Shown here: positions 37,407 through 46,078 of the stretch, piece by piece | Layout: each line of letters opens with the position of its first letter | How positions within the stretch are numbered: position 1 is the stretch's first letter | Origin: Paraliobacillus ryukyuensis | GTDB lineage: Bacteria; Bacillota; Bacilli; Bacillales; Amphibacillaceae | Length of the DNA: 64,000 nucleotides | Direction of reading: 5' to 3' | NCBI RefSeq assembly: GCF_003315295.1 | Contig: NZ_QNRI01000006.1 | Location: 97,700-161,699, forward strand | Notes under the pieces: generated by a model | The model's input: only the letters and a program-made list of their open reading frames with translations | The model's database searches: none | Told to the model about the DNA's origin: nothing | Made by a program: the position numbers and the translations under genes

Positions 37407-38465
37407 ATGGAAAAACAACGACAAGATTTTTTATTAAACTTATTAACAACACCCTCTCCTTCTAGTATGGAGATGGACATCCAAAAGAAATGGATCAATG
37501 AGGTCCAACCTTTTGCGGATGAAATCATGACCGATAATGCGGGAAATGCGATTGGGGTGTTAAACAAAGAGGCCCCATTTAAAATTTTGCTTGCAGGTCA
37601 TTGTGATGAAATTGCGTTGATAATTAATCGAATTGATACACAGGGATATCTGTATATTGACAAAATGGGTGGTATCAATCCAAAGGCTGCGATCGGTATG
37701 AAGGTCACTGTTCTTGGTTATGGTAAAACGATTACCGGTGTCATTGGCGTGAACGCCCAACATCATGGTGGGATTAAAGGTGATTTTGATTTAGAAGACG
37801 TATTTATTGATTGTGGCGCAAAATCAAAAGAAGAGATTGAGCAATTTGTACAGATTGGTGATTTAGCGGTTTATAAACGCGAACCAGAAGTATTAATGGA
37901 TCGTTATATCGCTGGACGTGGCCTAGATAATCGAACTGGTGCGTTTATTGTGGCTGAAGTATTACGTCGATTGTCAGAAAAAGATTTAAAAGTTGGCGTA
38001 TATGCTGCGAGTACGGTTAATGAAGAGACAAATATGGGTGGGGCTTATTTTGCAGCAGCTGGTATTGAACCTACCATGGCAATTGCTTGTGATGTAACAT
38101 TTGCGACAGATTACCCAAGTGTGAACAAGCAAAAACATGGCGATGTTCAACTAGACGGTGGCCCTGTTTTAGCGAAAGGTGCACCAATTAATCGAAAAAT
38201 GAATAAACTATTAGAAGACACAGCAAAACGATTAAACATGAAAGTACAATATGAATTAACACCACGCATGACTGGCACAGATGCGGATAAAATGCGTGTA
38301 ACAGGTAAAGGTGTACCAATCAGCCTTGTATCCTTACCGTTACGTTACATGCACTCACCGGTTGAAACAGTGAGTATGAAAGATATTGATGAAGAAATCG
38401 AATTACTAGTAGAAATGATTGCTTCTATGACTGGAGAAGAAAGCTTAAATCCGTTAGAAGACTAA
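37407..38465 (+). CDS. M42 family aminopeptidase
   Basis: A 352-residue di-metal peptidase. Ligands and catalytic residues can be placed: AGHCDE, RGLDNRTGAF (bridging Asp), TVNEETNMGG (catalytic Glu pair), CDVTFATD (Asp) and YMHSPVETV (His). These enzymes form tetrahedral 12-subunit particles that trim peptides. B. subtilis has three (YtoP, YsdC, YhfE); which one this matches is uncertain. It overlaps no neighbour and has AGGAGGG before its ATG. Confidence 0.88.
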   Translation: MEKQRQDFLLNLLTTPSPSSMEMDIQKKWINEVQPFADEIMTDNAGNAIGVLNKEAPFKILLAGHCDEIALIINRIDTQGYLYIDKMGGINPKAAIGMKVTVLGYGKTITGVIGVNAQHHGGIKGDFDLEDVFIDCGAKSKEEIEQFVQIGDLAVYKREPEVLMDRYIAGRGLDNRTGAFIVAEVLRRLSEKDLKVGVYAASTVNEETNMGGAYFAAAGIEPTMAIACDVTFATDYPSVNKQKHGDVQLDGGPVLAKGAPINRKMNKLLEDTAKRLNMKVQYELTPRMTGTDADKMRVTGKGVPISLVSLPLRYMHSPVETVSMKDIDEEIELLVEMIASMTGEESLNPLED

Positions 38466-38476
38466 TCGTATATACC

Positions 38477-38494
38477 TGTCACAAATTTGTGACA
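38477..38494. promoter_or_regulatory. 18-base perfect palindrome
   Basis: tgtcacaaatttgtgaca is fully self-inverse. It lies 20 bases upstream of the ribU promoter -35 box and 12 bases after the M42 stop. It could be an operator, or a weak hairpin ending the upstream gene. Confidence 0.5.
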
Positions 38495-38513
38495 AAATTC
38501 ACATGCAAGGTAC

Positions 38514-38542
38514 TTCACAAGAAGTGTTTCTCTGTGTATAAT
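38514..38542 (+). promoter_or_regulatory. Sigma-A-type promoter of the FMN riboswitch-ribU unit
   Basis: TTCACA (38514-38519), 17-base spacer, TATAAT (38537-38542), about 24 bases before the aptamer. Confidence 0.72.
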
Positions 38543-38565
38543 GTAATTAAATTAAATATCGGTTC

Positions 38566-38698
38566 TATCTTCGGGGCAGGGTGTAATTCCCGACCGACGG
38601 TAACAAGTGTAATAGCTTGAAGTCCGTGACCCGCTTATGCGGTGGATCTGGTGAAACTCCAGAACCGACAGTTAAAGTCTGGATGGGAGAAGATAAAG
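38566..38698 (+). promoter_or_regulatory. FMN riboswitch (RFN element)
   Basis: All conserved RFN blocks are visible: ATCTTCGGGGCAGGGTG at the 5' side, AATTCCCGACCGACGGT, AGTCCGTGACCCGC, GGTGGATCTGGTGAAA, CCGACAGTTAAAGTCTGGA and the closing GGGAGAAGAT. It should terminate transcription of ribU when FMN is plentiful. Confidence 0.97.
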
Positions 38699-38740
38699 GA
38701 GCAAGAAGGTGTATTTCCTACGCCTTTATTTCCTGATAAA

Positions 38741-38783
38741 TAAACTCTAAAGCCCCCACTATGAGGTTTTAGAGTTTTTATTT
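38741..38783 (+). terminator. Terminator of the FMN riboswitch
   Basis: aactctaaa and tttagagtt flank a 16-base loop and precede a T run. It lies between the aptamer and the ribU start. Confidence 0.85.
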
Positions 38784-38857
38784 TAGATGGAAAGCATTGC
38801 TCTCCCTTCATCAAAAGCAAGATTGGAATCGATAAAAGATGGAGGAGGAAGATTGTT

Positions 38858-39430
38858 ATGCAATCATCACGTTTATTAAAATTAATTATCATTGCTTTAC
38901 TTGGTGCCATTTCGATGGTTTTATTATTTCTGAATTTCCCAATACCTTTTTTACCGCCGTATTTAAAGGTTGATTTCAGTGAAGTTCCGGCGCTAATTGC
39001 TGGGTTATTATTCACACCAGCTGCAGGAATTTTAGTTGAGGCAATTAAAAATCTATTGTATGCCATGTTTATGGGGGCAAGTGATCCAATCGGAATTATA
39101 GCCAACTTTGTGGCAGGCACACTATTTGTTTTCCCAGTGGCTATGCTTTATCACAAAATAAAAGGTAAGAAAAGTATTGTTACTGGTTTAATTACAGGTA
39201 CCGTCGCAATGGCGATCGGTATGAGCGTATTAAATTATCTTGTTCTTTTACCTGCGTATAGCATGTTCATGGGGTGGGAAACCATGAGTAGCGCAGTGAA
39301 ATTAGGAACAGTACTAGGTGGCGTACTACCATTTAACTTTGTGAAAGGTATTATTTTAACCGCATTATTTGTGCCACTATTTATTAAGTTAAAACCGTGG
39401 TTAGAGCAAAAAAGCGCAGCATTTCGCTAA
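38858..39430 (+). CDS. ribU: Riboflavin ECF transporter substrate-binding protein RibU
   Basis: The product has 190 residues, the same as B. subtilis RibU (YpaA/FmnP), with six hydrophobic helices. The family strings PFLPPYLKVDFSEVPALIAG, PAAGILVEAIKNLLY and GVLPFNFVKGIILT are present. It captures riboflavin and works with the shared ECF module. GGAGGAGGAAG precedes ATG 38858. Control by the FMN riboswitch confirms the substrate group. Confidence 0.96.
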   Translation: MQSSRLLKLIIIALLGAISMVLLFLNFPIPFLPPYLKVDFSEVPALIAGLLFTPAAGILVEAIKNLLYAMFMGASDPIGIIANFVAGTLFVFPVAMLYHKIKGKKSIVTGLITGTVAMAIGMSVLNYLVLLPAYSMFMGWETMSSAVKLGTVLGGVLPFNFVKGIILTALFVPLFIKLKPWLEQKSAAFR

Positions 39431-39436
39431 ATAAAA

Positions 39437-39483
39437 GATAAAAAGGCTTTCTCAGTCTAGCTGAGAAAGCCTTTTTATCTTTT
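39437..39483 (+). terminator. Terminator of ribU
   Basis: A perfect 20-bp stem pairs 39437-39456 with 39461-39480 around a four-base loop. The right arm ends in a T-rich tract. Confidence 0.88.
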
Positions 39484-39606
39484 ATAGAATTCTTTTGGCT
39501 CTATACTAAATGTGGTGTTATTCCTTGATTTATCAAAGGTTCCATCGAAGCAAAAAAAAAAAACAGTCAATCCCCTCTCTTTTATTCCCCTAAAGCAGAG
39601 GTAATA

Positions 39607-39793
39607 TGCGAGATTCCTGCGGGAACAGCAAATGTTTTCGATGGGACGAGTAATCGCAGTCCCACGCGTTCGAAGATCCACTTGGTTAAGCGGCTAGAAG
39701 TTAGACGAAAACCGTCACGTCCTGTGACAACGTTTAACTGACCCACGTCCTGTGTGCCCGAGGAAAGCGAGTATATTTCCCCTGCGGTTCAGG
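39607..39793. repeat. Degenerate copy of a dispersed Bacillaceae intergenic repeat
   Basis: This stretch is GC-richer than its surroundings. It opens with GCGAGATTCCTGCGGGAA and closes with GAGGAAAGCGAGTATATTTC plus CCCTGCGG, the start and end of a repeat widespread between genes in Bacillus relatives. Internally cacgtcctgtg occurs twice. It fills most of the 540-base gene-free gap 39484-40025. The rest of the gap shows nothing else except a poly-A tract at about 39550. Confidence 0.55.
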
Positions 39794-40025
39794 TGCAAGT
39801 ATGATGAATAATGTAAGTGTAATAAAAGAGATGGTGGAGTGAAAATCACACCACCACATTTGACAGAGAACCATTCTTTTCAGGGTATATAATTAACACA
39901 TTAAGTGTTGTAATATATAAAAAAAGATTTCGTGGAATTTTATGTTAAACGAATCGGTAGAAATGTAATGAATTGTGGTTATCGTAATCTTTCTTTTGAG
40001 CACAAGATAATATCAAGGAGGTCAC

Positions 40026-40220
40026 ATGAAATCAGTTAAATTCTTCTTTATTTGTATCGTCGTTTCACTTCTACTTGAATTTATCTTAAGTTCTTTTCAA
40101 GTTACGGAAATGGAATGGTGGAGTACTATTTTTATCGTCATATTTACATTTGTAGGTGCCTATATTGGAATAGGAATAAGAACTATTTTCGATAGTGGTA
40201 AGGATCCTTTACGGAAATAA
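40026..40220 (+). CDS. Small two-helix membrane protein of unknown function
   Basis: The product has 64 residues and two hydrophobic helices (residues ~5-24 and ~34-54) with a short charged tail (DSGKDPLRK). The start has a strong AAGGAGGTCAC ribosome site and the gene is closed by its own terminator, so it is probably real. I do not recognise the family. Confidence 0.75.
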   Translation: MKSVKFFFICIVVSLLLEFILSSFQVTEMEWWSTIFIVIFTFVGAYIGIGIRTIFDSGKDPLRK

Positions 40221-40246
40221 AAACAGTCACATTTTGACTGTTTTTA
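40217..40246 (+). terminator. Terminator of the small membrane-protein gene
   Basis: aaaaacagtca (40219-40229) pairs with tgactgttttt (40235-40245), starting at the stop codon. Confidence 0.85.
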
Positions 40247-40257
40247 ACATGAATGCA

Positions 40258-40303
40258 AGAAAAAACTTCGCAGTACTCAGTTAATGAGCTAGGGCGAAGT
40301 TTT
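40258..40303 (-). terminator. Terminator of the menA-menI unit
   Basis: On the minus strand aaaacttcgc and gcgaagtttt (40303-40294 with 40271-40262) form the stem; a T run follows toward 40260. Confidence 0.78.
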
Positions 40304-40324
40304 ATATTATATTTCACATACGTT

Positions 40325-40714
40325 TTATGTTTGTTTTTTGTCGGTAACACCAATGGTACATCGCGCTGTTGAAATTAATTGCTCGTTTTCATCGACAATA
40401 TCGATTTGCCATACCATGGTTGTTTTCCCAATATGTTTTGGAGTAGCACGAGCCAATACCCATCCGTCTCGTTTACTTTTTACATGGTTCGCATTTATCT
40501 CAATACCGAAGATAAGGTGTTTTGCTAAGTCAACATTAGATGAGGCGCCAATACTTGCCGCTGTTTCTGCTAAAGCAACACTTGCTCCCCCGTGTAAAAA
40601 GCCCATTGGTTGCCTTGTTTTCTGATTGACAGGCATGCGCATTTCAACTAAATCGGGCTGACTTGTGAGCAACTCCATTTCTAGGACTTCCATTAGCGTA
40701 GCATTAAAATTCAA
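40325..40714 (-). CDS. menI: Hotdog-fold thioesterase, probable DHNA-CoA thioesterase (MenI type)
   Basis: A 129-residue 4HBT thioesterase of the YuxO/YdiI group. The active-site helix GFLHGGASVALAETAAS carries the catalytic Glu, and HVKSKRDGWVLARATPKHIG follows. YdiI-type enzymes release 1,4-dihydroxy-2-naphthoate from its CoA ester, the step between MenB and MenA. The gene lies 14 bases after menA on the same strand and opposite the men operon, which supports this role over a generic thioesterase. The start is TTG 40714 with GGGGGGG just upstream. Confidence 0.83.
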   Translation of the reverse strand: MNFNATLMEVLEMELLTSQPDLVEMRMPVNQKTRQPMGFLHGGASVALAETAASIGASSNVDLAKHLIFGIEINANHVKSKRDGWVLARATPKHIGKTTMVWQIDIVDENEQLISTARCTIGVTDKKQT

Positions 40715-40728
40715 TTAACTCCCCCCCT

Positions 40729-41676
40729 TTACAAAGAAAAAGGAATAAATATCTGGATAAGCAAAGACAATCCTAATAACGCACCATAGACGGTATTCGT
40801 CTTCGCTGTGGCAACCATGCCAGGTATTTTTTCCACATTTGTTTTTTTACCTCTAAAACCATCAATTGCTTGTTTTGCTTTCTTACTACTTAATAAAGCA
40901 ACTAAAGACCAGATAGGCAAGATTCCTAAGCCGATGAAAACAATGGTAAGCACATAACTAACTAGAAAACAAGTAGCTAGAAGTGTAACGGCTTTTTCTT
41001 GTCCTAACAGAATAGCAATCGTTTTTCTGCCATTTTCTTTGTCATTTTCCAAGTCACGAATATTATTGGATAACAAAATCATACCAATTAAAATAGCCAC
41101 AGGAATTGATATGACAATCATATCAGTTGTTATGGTCATGGTTTGGACAAAATAACTGATGCCGATGAGCATGGTTCCCATAAAAAAACCAGAGACAATC
41201 TCACCTAAGGGGGTTGAAGCAATCGGATAAGGCCCGCCTGTATAAAGGTAACCAAATAGCATACATACTAACCCAACAGCCATCACCCACCAATTCGATT
41301 GTAAACAGATGTAAACTCCTAATAGCATAGCAAGTAAGAAAAATGTAATAGCTAACCAAAAGATTTTTTTTGGTGCAATGCCATCTCGGACAATTGTTCC
41401 ACCAATACCGACAGAATTTTCGTTATCTAGCCCTCTGACAAAATCATAGTATTCATTAAACATATTTGTAGCTGCTTGAATTAGCATAGCGGCTACAAGC
41501 ATCGCTAAAAATAACAAAAAATGAATGGATCCATCTAAGATAGCTAACATGGTCCCGATAAATACTGGAACAAAGGAAGCAGTAAGTGTATGTGGTCTTA
41601 ATAATCGCCACCAAACATGAAAGCCTGGTTTTTCATTTAATGCTGATTTTACTGTATTATTTTCTAATGATTGCAT
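40729..41676 (-). CDS. menA: 1,4-dihydroxy-2-naphthoate prenyltransferase MenA
   Basis: The product has 315 residues and 8-9 membrane helices. The UbiA-family aspartate motifs are NMFNEYYDFVRGLD (first) and NNIRDLENDKENGRKT (second), which bind the Mg-prenyl diphosphate. It attaches the polyprenyl tail to DHNA in the membrane, giving demethylmenaquinone. It is divergent from menF and cotranscribed with the thioesterase. A palindrome lies about 85-115 bases before its start. Confidence 0.95.
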   Translation of the reverse strand: MQSLENNTVKSALNEKPGFHVWWRLLRPHTLTASFVPVFIGTMLAILDGSIHFLLFLAMLVAAMLIQAATNMFNEYYDFVRGLDNENSVGIGGTIVRDGIAPKKIFWLAITFFLLAMLLGVYICLQSNWWVMAVGLVCMLFGYLYTGGPYPIASTPLGEIVSGFFMGTMLIGISYFVQTMTITTDMIVISIPVAILIGMILLSNNIRDLENDKENGRKTIAILLGQEKAVTLLATCFLVSYVLTIVFIGLGILPIWSLVALLSSKKAKQAIDGFRGKKTNVEKIPGMVATAKTNTVYGALLGLSLLIQIFIPFSL

Positions 41677-41759
41677 GTGTTCTTTCTCTCTCCTAACTAC
41701 TAATGTAAAACCCCTTATTGGAAATTAAATACATAGGTTGTCGTGTCATGGTGTGAAAT

Positions 41760-41790
41760 TTATAATGATAATGCTATGATATCATTATAA
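41760..41790. promoter_or_regulatory. Inverted repeat between menA and menF, possible Fur/PerR-family operator
   Basis: ttataatgata (41760-41770) and tatcattataa (41780-41790) are perfect inverse arms with nine bases between. The outer TTATAAT/ATTATAA halves equal those of PerR boxes but are too far apart for a classical 7-1-7 site. The remainder of the 450-base gap shows a small hairpin at 42000-42019 and no gene. Confidence 0.5.
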
Positions 41791-42136
41791 GTTTAGAGAA
41801 CGCAGCGGTTGATGTCAACAGATTGAGGGGTGTATCCACATTTATACAGTCAATCGTTAGAAATAGCATATACCGTAGAATGCAAACGGATGATGTGCCC
41901 AATGATCTCGTTCGTTAAAAGCAGTTTTCCCTTACTTGTAGAGGCTATCCTAACTATCTTTAGGGACGTGTGTTACACCCCGTTAAAGTGGGTAAGTTAG
42001 TATTGTTGAGAAACAATACAAAAGAGAATAGAATATATATGGGGAAAAGTTTTACGTCAACACAATTCGTGAATAAAATAGAACAGATTTTTTATGTCTG
42101 AATGAAATAACCCCTATCATTATTGGAGGGTTGACC

Positions 42137-43531
42137 ATGATTGAAACAACACAGAAACCGTTAGACATCTTGATTGATAAAGCAATGAAAACGGCAAAAA
42201 ATCAACAAATAGAACAAATAATAAGTTTAACTGAAAAAATAAATGATGTAGATCCATTCACTTTTTTTGATCAGGCCAAAGTCTTAGGGGATAATCGTTT
42301 TTTTTGGTCTAGTGCTACAGATGACTTTTATTTGGTAGGAGCGGGAGAAGCATATACGCTACAAGCAAATACGAACGCCTATTATCAAATTGAACAGCAG
42401 TGGAAACATGTGTTGGATCGTGCATTCATCCATAATAGCTATCGACAGCCTGGTACTGGTTTTGTTGCTTTTGGAGGTTTTCCTTTTGATCCAACAGAAT
42501 CTCTTAGTCAAGTTTGGGATGATTTCGATGGTAGCCACTTTCGTATTCCATCATACTTATTGGCACGTCATAATGGAGAATTCTTTTTAACAATGAATAT
42601 AGTTGTATCTCCGCAAGATAAAAAAGCAGATCTTTTGGAACAAATAGAGCAACAAAAAGTGATTTTACTTTCTAATACAGCAGCTATACAAGCGCAAGCA
42701 AAAATAGCTTTTACAGAAGAAGTATATCCAATGGAATGGAAAGAAACCGTAAAAAAAGCTACAGAGGAAATTAAGCAAGGGAAAGCGGCTAAGATTGTGT
42801 TAGCTCGAGCCATGAATCTTCATTTTGATTCCCTCCCCGTTATCCAGTCTGTTCTAAAAGAATTAATGCGTGTACAGACGAGAAGTTTTATATTTGCCTA
42901 TGAGCAGGGCGATTCGTGCTTTATTGGGGCAACGCCAGAACGACTTGTACGAGTAGAGCAAGAACAAGTATTTTCTGCATGTCTAGCAGGTACTGCTCCA
43001 AGAGGAAAAACAACCGGAGAGGATCAGCATATTGCCGATCACTTATTGCATGACAGAAAAAATAGAGAAGAGCATGATTATGTGGTAGAAATGATTGAAC
43101 ATGCCCTTACTGATGCTTGTGAATCCGTTTATGTACCTGATCAACCAGTGATTTATCCTTTGAAAAATTTGCAACACTTGTATACACCAGTTACTGCCAA
43201 ACTAAAAAAAGACTATAGCATACTAGATATTGTTAAAAACCTACATCCTACCCCTGCTTTAGGGGGATTACCTAGAGAAGCTTCTTTATCCTTTATCCGT
43301 TCTTTTGAAGCGTTGGAACGCGGTTGGTATGGCGCGCCTATTGGGTGGTTTGATGCTAATCAAAACGGTGAGTTTGGCGTTGCAATACGCTCAGGTTTAT
43401 TGAAAGGTAAAACAGCAACATTGTTCGCTGGTTGTGGTGTTGTGAAAGACTCTGATCCTGATGCCGAATACCAAGAAACAGTAATGAAATTTGCGCCAAT
43501 GCGTAGTGCATTAAGGGGAGAAAATACATGA
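42137..43531 (+). CDS. menF: Isochorismate synthase MenF
   Basis: A 464-residue chorismate-utilising enzyme. The C-terminal catalytic domain shows KIVLARAMNL, FIGATPERLVRV, CLAGTAPRGKT and HLYTPVTAKLK. It converts chorismate to isochorismate, the entry to menaquinone. ATG 42137 is chosen because GGAGGG at 42125-42130 fits it; TTG 42131 is too close. Its end overlaps menD by four bases. First gene of menF-menD-menH-menB. Confidence 0.94.
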   Translation: MIETTQKPLDILIDKAMKTAKNQQIEQIISLTEKINDVDPFTFFDQAKVLGDNRFFWSSATDDFYLVGAGEAYTLQANTNAYYQIEQQWKHVLDRAFIHNSYRQPGTGFVAFGGFPFDPTESLSQVWDDFDGSHFRIPSYLLARHNGEFFLTMNIVVSPQDKKADLLEQIEQQKVILLSNTAAIQAQAKIAFTEEVYPMEWKETVKKATEEIKQGKAAKIVLARAMNLHFDSLPVIQSVLKELMRVQTRSFIFAYEQGDSCFIGATPERLVRVEQEQVFSACLAGTAPRGKTTGEDQHIADHLLHDRKNREEHDYVVEMIEHALTDACESVYVPDQPVIYPLKNLQHLYTPVTAKLKKDYSILDIVKNLHPTPALGGLPREASLSFIRSFEALERGWYGAPIGWFDANQNGEFGVAIRSGLLKGKTATLFAGCGVVKDSDPDAEYQETVMKFAPMRSALRGENT

Positions 43532-45282
43532 ATTACACAGAAGCGTTATCAAGATATGTTGCTGCATTTGTTGATGAATTAGCACAGCATGAATTAGGGA
43601 ATGTGGTTATCTCCCCCGGTTCACGATCGACGCCATTAGCAATGACATTTGCTGAGCATCCTGACGTCAAGACTTGGGTAAATATGGACGAGCGTTCGGC
43701 AGGTTTTTTTGCACTTGGGATTGCCAAACAAACCAACCAGCCGGTTGCACTTGTTTGTACATCTGGAACTGCAGCTGCGAATTATTATCCAGCAGTTATT
43801 GAAGCTTATTATAGTCGCGTACCTTTACTTGTGCTTACAGCTGATCGACCGCATGAATTAAGAGATGTTGGAGCACCGCAAGCTATCAATCAATTACATT
43901 TATATGGAGAATATGCTAAATGGTTTCAAGAGCTAAGTTTACCTGAAGCCACAGACCGATCACTAGGTTATATTCGTTCGATGGCTGCGCGTGCTTTTCA
44001 TGTTGCAAACGGGAAAAATAAAGGGGTAGTGCACTTGAATTTTCCTTTCCGGGAGCCGCTTGTACCTGATTTCTCTCTGCCAAACTTATGGGGCAACCAG
44101 GAAAAAGCGAAACATTTGGAATTTCACCAAGGACAAAAACAGCTGTCTACACCAGAATTAGATAAACTGTATGAGCAATTAAAGCAATACAAAAAAGGTT
44201 TAATTGTGTGTGGGCCAATGCAGGACAATGACGCACTAGTAGAACTATTAGCGTTGGCGGAAGCCTGGCAAATACCGGTCTTGGCTGATCCTCTATCACA
44301 ATTACGACAAGGGGTAACCAATAAGCGAGTTGTGATTGATAGTTATGATGCAATTCTAAAAGATCCTAATACGCGTGAAAAGCTAGAACCAGACTTTATT
44401 ATACGATTTGGTGCAATGCCGGTGTCAAAACCATATACACTGTGGCTTAAGGAAAAACCAGCAATTGATCATTATATTGTGGAGGAAGACCAAGGATTTC
44501 GTGAGCCAGTTGGTCATGGTGCCACAGTCTTTTATACCGATCCTGCTATGTTTTGTGCTACTATGCTTGAGTTACCGAAGTTTCAGTTTGATTTAAACTG
44601 GGTAAAGCAATGGCAGAGCTATAATCAAGTCGCAATGAATATCCTAAAAGAACATGATGAAGAAGGCTTAAATGAAGGGCATGCAGTCGTCCATTTAGCA
44701 GAACACATACCTGATAATAGTACGTTATTTATTGGAAACAGCATGGCGATTCGTGATGTAGATACCTTTTGGTTTGCTACTAATAAAATAATAAAAATGC
44801 TAGCAAACCGAGGAGCTAATGGAATCGACGGGGTGATCTCGAGTGCGTTAGGGGCTGCAACAGCTAGTAAACGCGTAACATTATTTATTGGGGATGTGTC
44901 GTTTTTTCATGATCAAAATGGGCTGTTAATGGCAAAGCAATACGGGCTTAATCTTACCATTGTATTAATTAACAATAATGGCGGTGGGATTTTTTCTTTC
45001 TTACCACAAGCAAAACAACAAAGTCCACATTATGAAGCACTATTCGGTACACCATTGGATCTTGATTTATCTCATGTTGCACAATTATATAAGGGGAACT
45101 ATGCGAATCCAAAAACGTGGGAAGCTTATCAAGAAGCATTGAAAGAAAGTTACCGACGATCAGGATTATCAATTATTGAATTAAACACTGTTCGCACTCA
45201 TAATGCAGCATGGCATGAGCAAAAATGGAGAAAGATAGCCATGCATATCGAGGAGGAACTCCATGTATCTGACGGTAAGTAA
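43528..45282 (+). CDS. menD: SEPHCHC synthase MenD
   Basis: The product has 584 residues and belongs to the thiamine-diphosphate enzymes. Features include VVISPGSRSTPLAMTFAEHP and DERSAGFFALGIAK at the N-terminus and the ThDP/Mg site GDVSFFHDQNGLL with NNNGGGIFSFL at the C-terminus. It joins isochorismate to the succinic semialdehyde carbanion from 2-oxoglutarate. It overlaps menF by 4 bases and menH by 20 bases, so translation is coupled. Confidence 0.96.
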   Translation: MNYTEALSRYVAAFVDELAQHELGNVVISPGSRSTPLAMTFAEHPDVKTWVNMDERSAGFFALGIAKQTNQPVALVCTSGTAAANYYPAVIEAYYSRVPLLVLTADRPHELRDVGAPQAINQLHLYGEYAKWFQELSLPEATDRSLGYIRSMAARAFHVANGKNKGVVHLNFPFREPLVPDFSLPNLWGNQEKAKHLEFHQGQKQLSTPELDKLYEQLKQYKKGLIVCGPMQDNDALVELLALAEAWQIPVLADPLSQLRQGVTNKRVVIDSYDAILKDPNTREKLEPDFIIRFGAMPVSKPYTLWLKEKPAIDHYIVEEDQGFREPVGHGATVFYTDPAMFCATMLELPKFQFDLNWVKQWQSYNQVAMNILKEHDEEGLNEGHAVVHLAEHIPDNSTLFIGNSMAIRDVDTFWFATNKIIKMLANRGANGIDGVISSALGAATASKRVTLFIGDVSFFHDQNGLLMAKQYGLNLTIVLINNNGGGIFSFLPQAKQQSPHYEALFGTPLDLDLSHVAQLYKGNYANPKTWEAYQEALKESYRRSGLSIIELNTVRTHNAAWHEQKWRKIAMHIEEELHVSDGK

Positions 45283-46075
45283 GCAACAGTATTGGCTAGA
45301 AACTTATGGTGATAAAGAAGCGACACCAGTTGTTTTTTTGCATGGCTTTACTGGTAGTTATAAAACCTGGAAAGAAACAATCGAAATGTTTGGTGGTACC
45401 CATTGGTGTATTGCCATTGATTTACCTGGTCATGGAAAATCACAAATAGACAGACCAATTCGCATGGAAACATTCTGTGATCACTTAGCACAATTATTAG
45501 ATGAGTTAGCGATAGATAAAGCGCACTTTGTTGGTTATTCTATGGGAGGACGCACGGTACTTTCTTTCGCTATGCTTCATCCAGAACGCGTACGATCGCT
45601 TACATTAGAAAGCGCATCTCCTGGCTTGGAATCTATAGAAGAACAAATGGCTAGACAAACAAAAGATGAGGCGTTGGCTGAAGAAATGGAAACACAAGGA
45701 ATGGCATGGTTCGTTAACTATTGGGAAAAAATCGCCCTTTTTTCATCGCAACAACAATTGACAACTGTTGAAAAACGTCGTATAAAAGAAGAACGGCTTT
45801 CCCAAACGGCTTCTGGTCTGGCTGCTTCTTTACGAGGCATGGGAACCGGAGTTCAACCGTCTTGGTGGGATAAGCTAGCAACCTTGACGATGCCAGTTTC
45901 ATTGATTGTTGGCGAGTGGGATAAGAAGTTTGTTATGATAGCATATGAAATGAAAAAGCATTGTCAACCTGCTAACTTACATATTGTTTCAGAAGCAGGA
46001 CATGCCATTCATGTGGAACAAACAGAAAAATTTGCTACAATGGTGAAAGATTTTATTACACGAATGGAGGAGTAA
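45263..46075 (+). CDS. menH: SHCHC synthase MenH (alpha/beta hydrolase)
   Basis: A 270-residue alpha/beta hydrolase: oxyanion segment FLHGFTGSYKTW, nucleophile elbow GYSMGGR, Asp in VGEWDKKF and His in EAGHAIHVEQ, so the catalytic triad is complete. It removes pyruvate from the MenD product. GAGGAGG inside the menD end precedes ATG 45263. Position between menD and menB fixes the identity. Confidence 0.94.
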   Translation: MYLTVSKQQYWLETYGDKEATPVVFLHGFTGSYKTWKETIEMFGGTHWCIAIDLPGHGKSQIDRPIRMETFCDHLAQLLDELAIDKAHFVGYSMGGRTVLSFAMLHPERVRSLTLESASPGLESIEEQMARQTKDEALAEEMETQGMAWFVNYWEKIALFSSQQQLTTVEKRRIKEERLSQTASGLAASLRGMGTGVQPSWWDKLATLTMPVSLIVGEWDKKFVMIAYEMKKHCQPANLHIVSEAGHAIHVEQTEKFATMVKDFITRMEE

Positions 46076-46078
46076 CAA

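Noticed and set aside
38635..39120. 161-codon minus-strand ORF over the FMN riboswitch and ribU
   Set aside because: It runs through the riboswitch and a conserved gene on the other strand, a shadow only.
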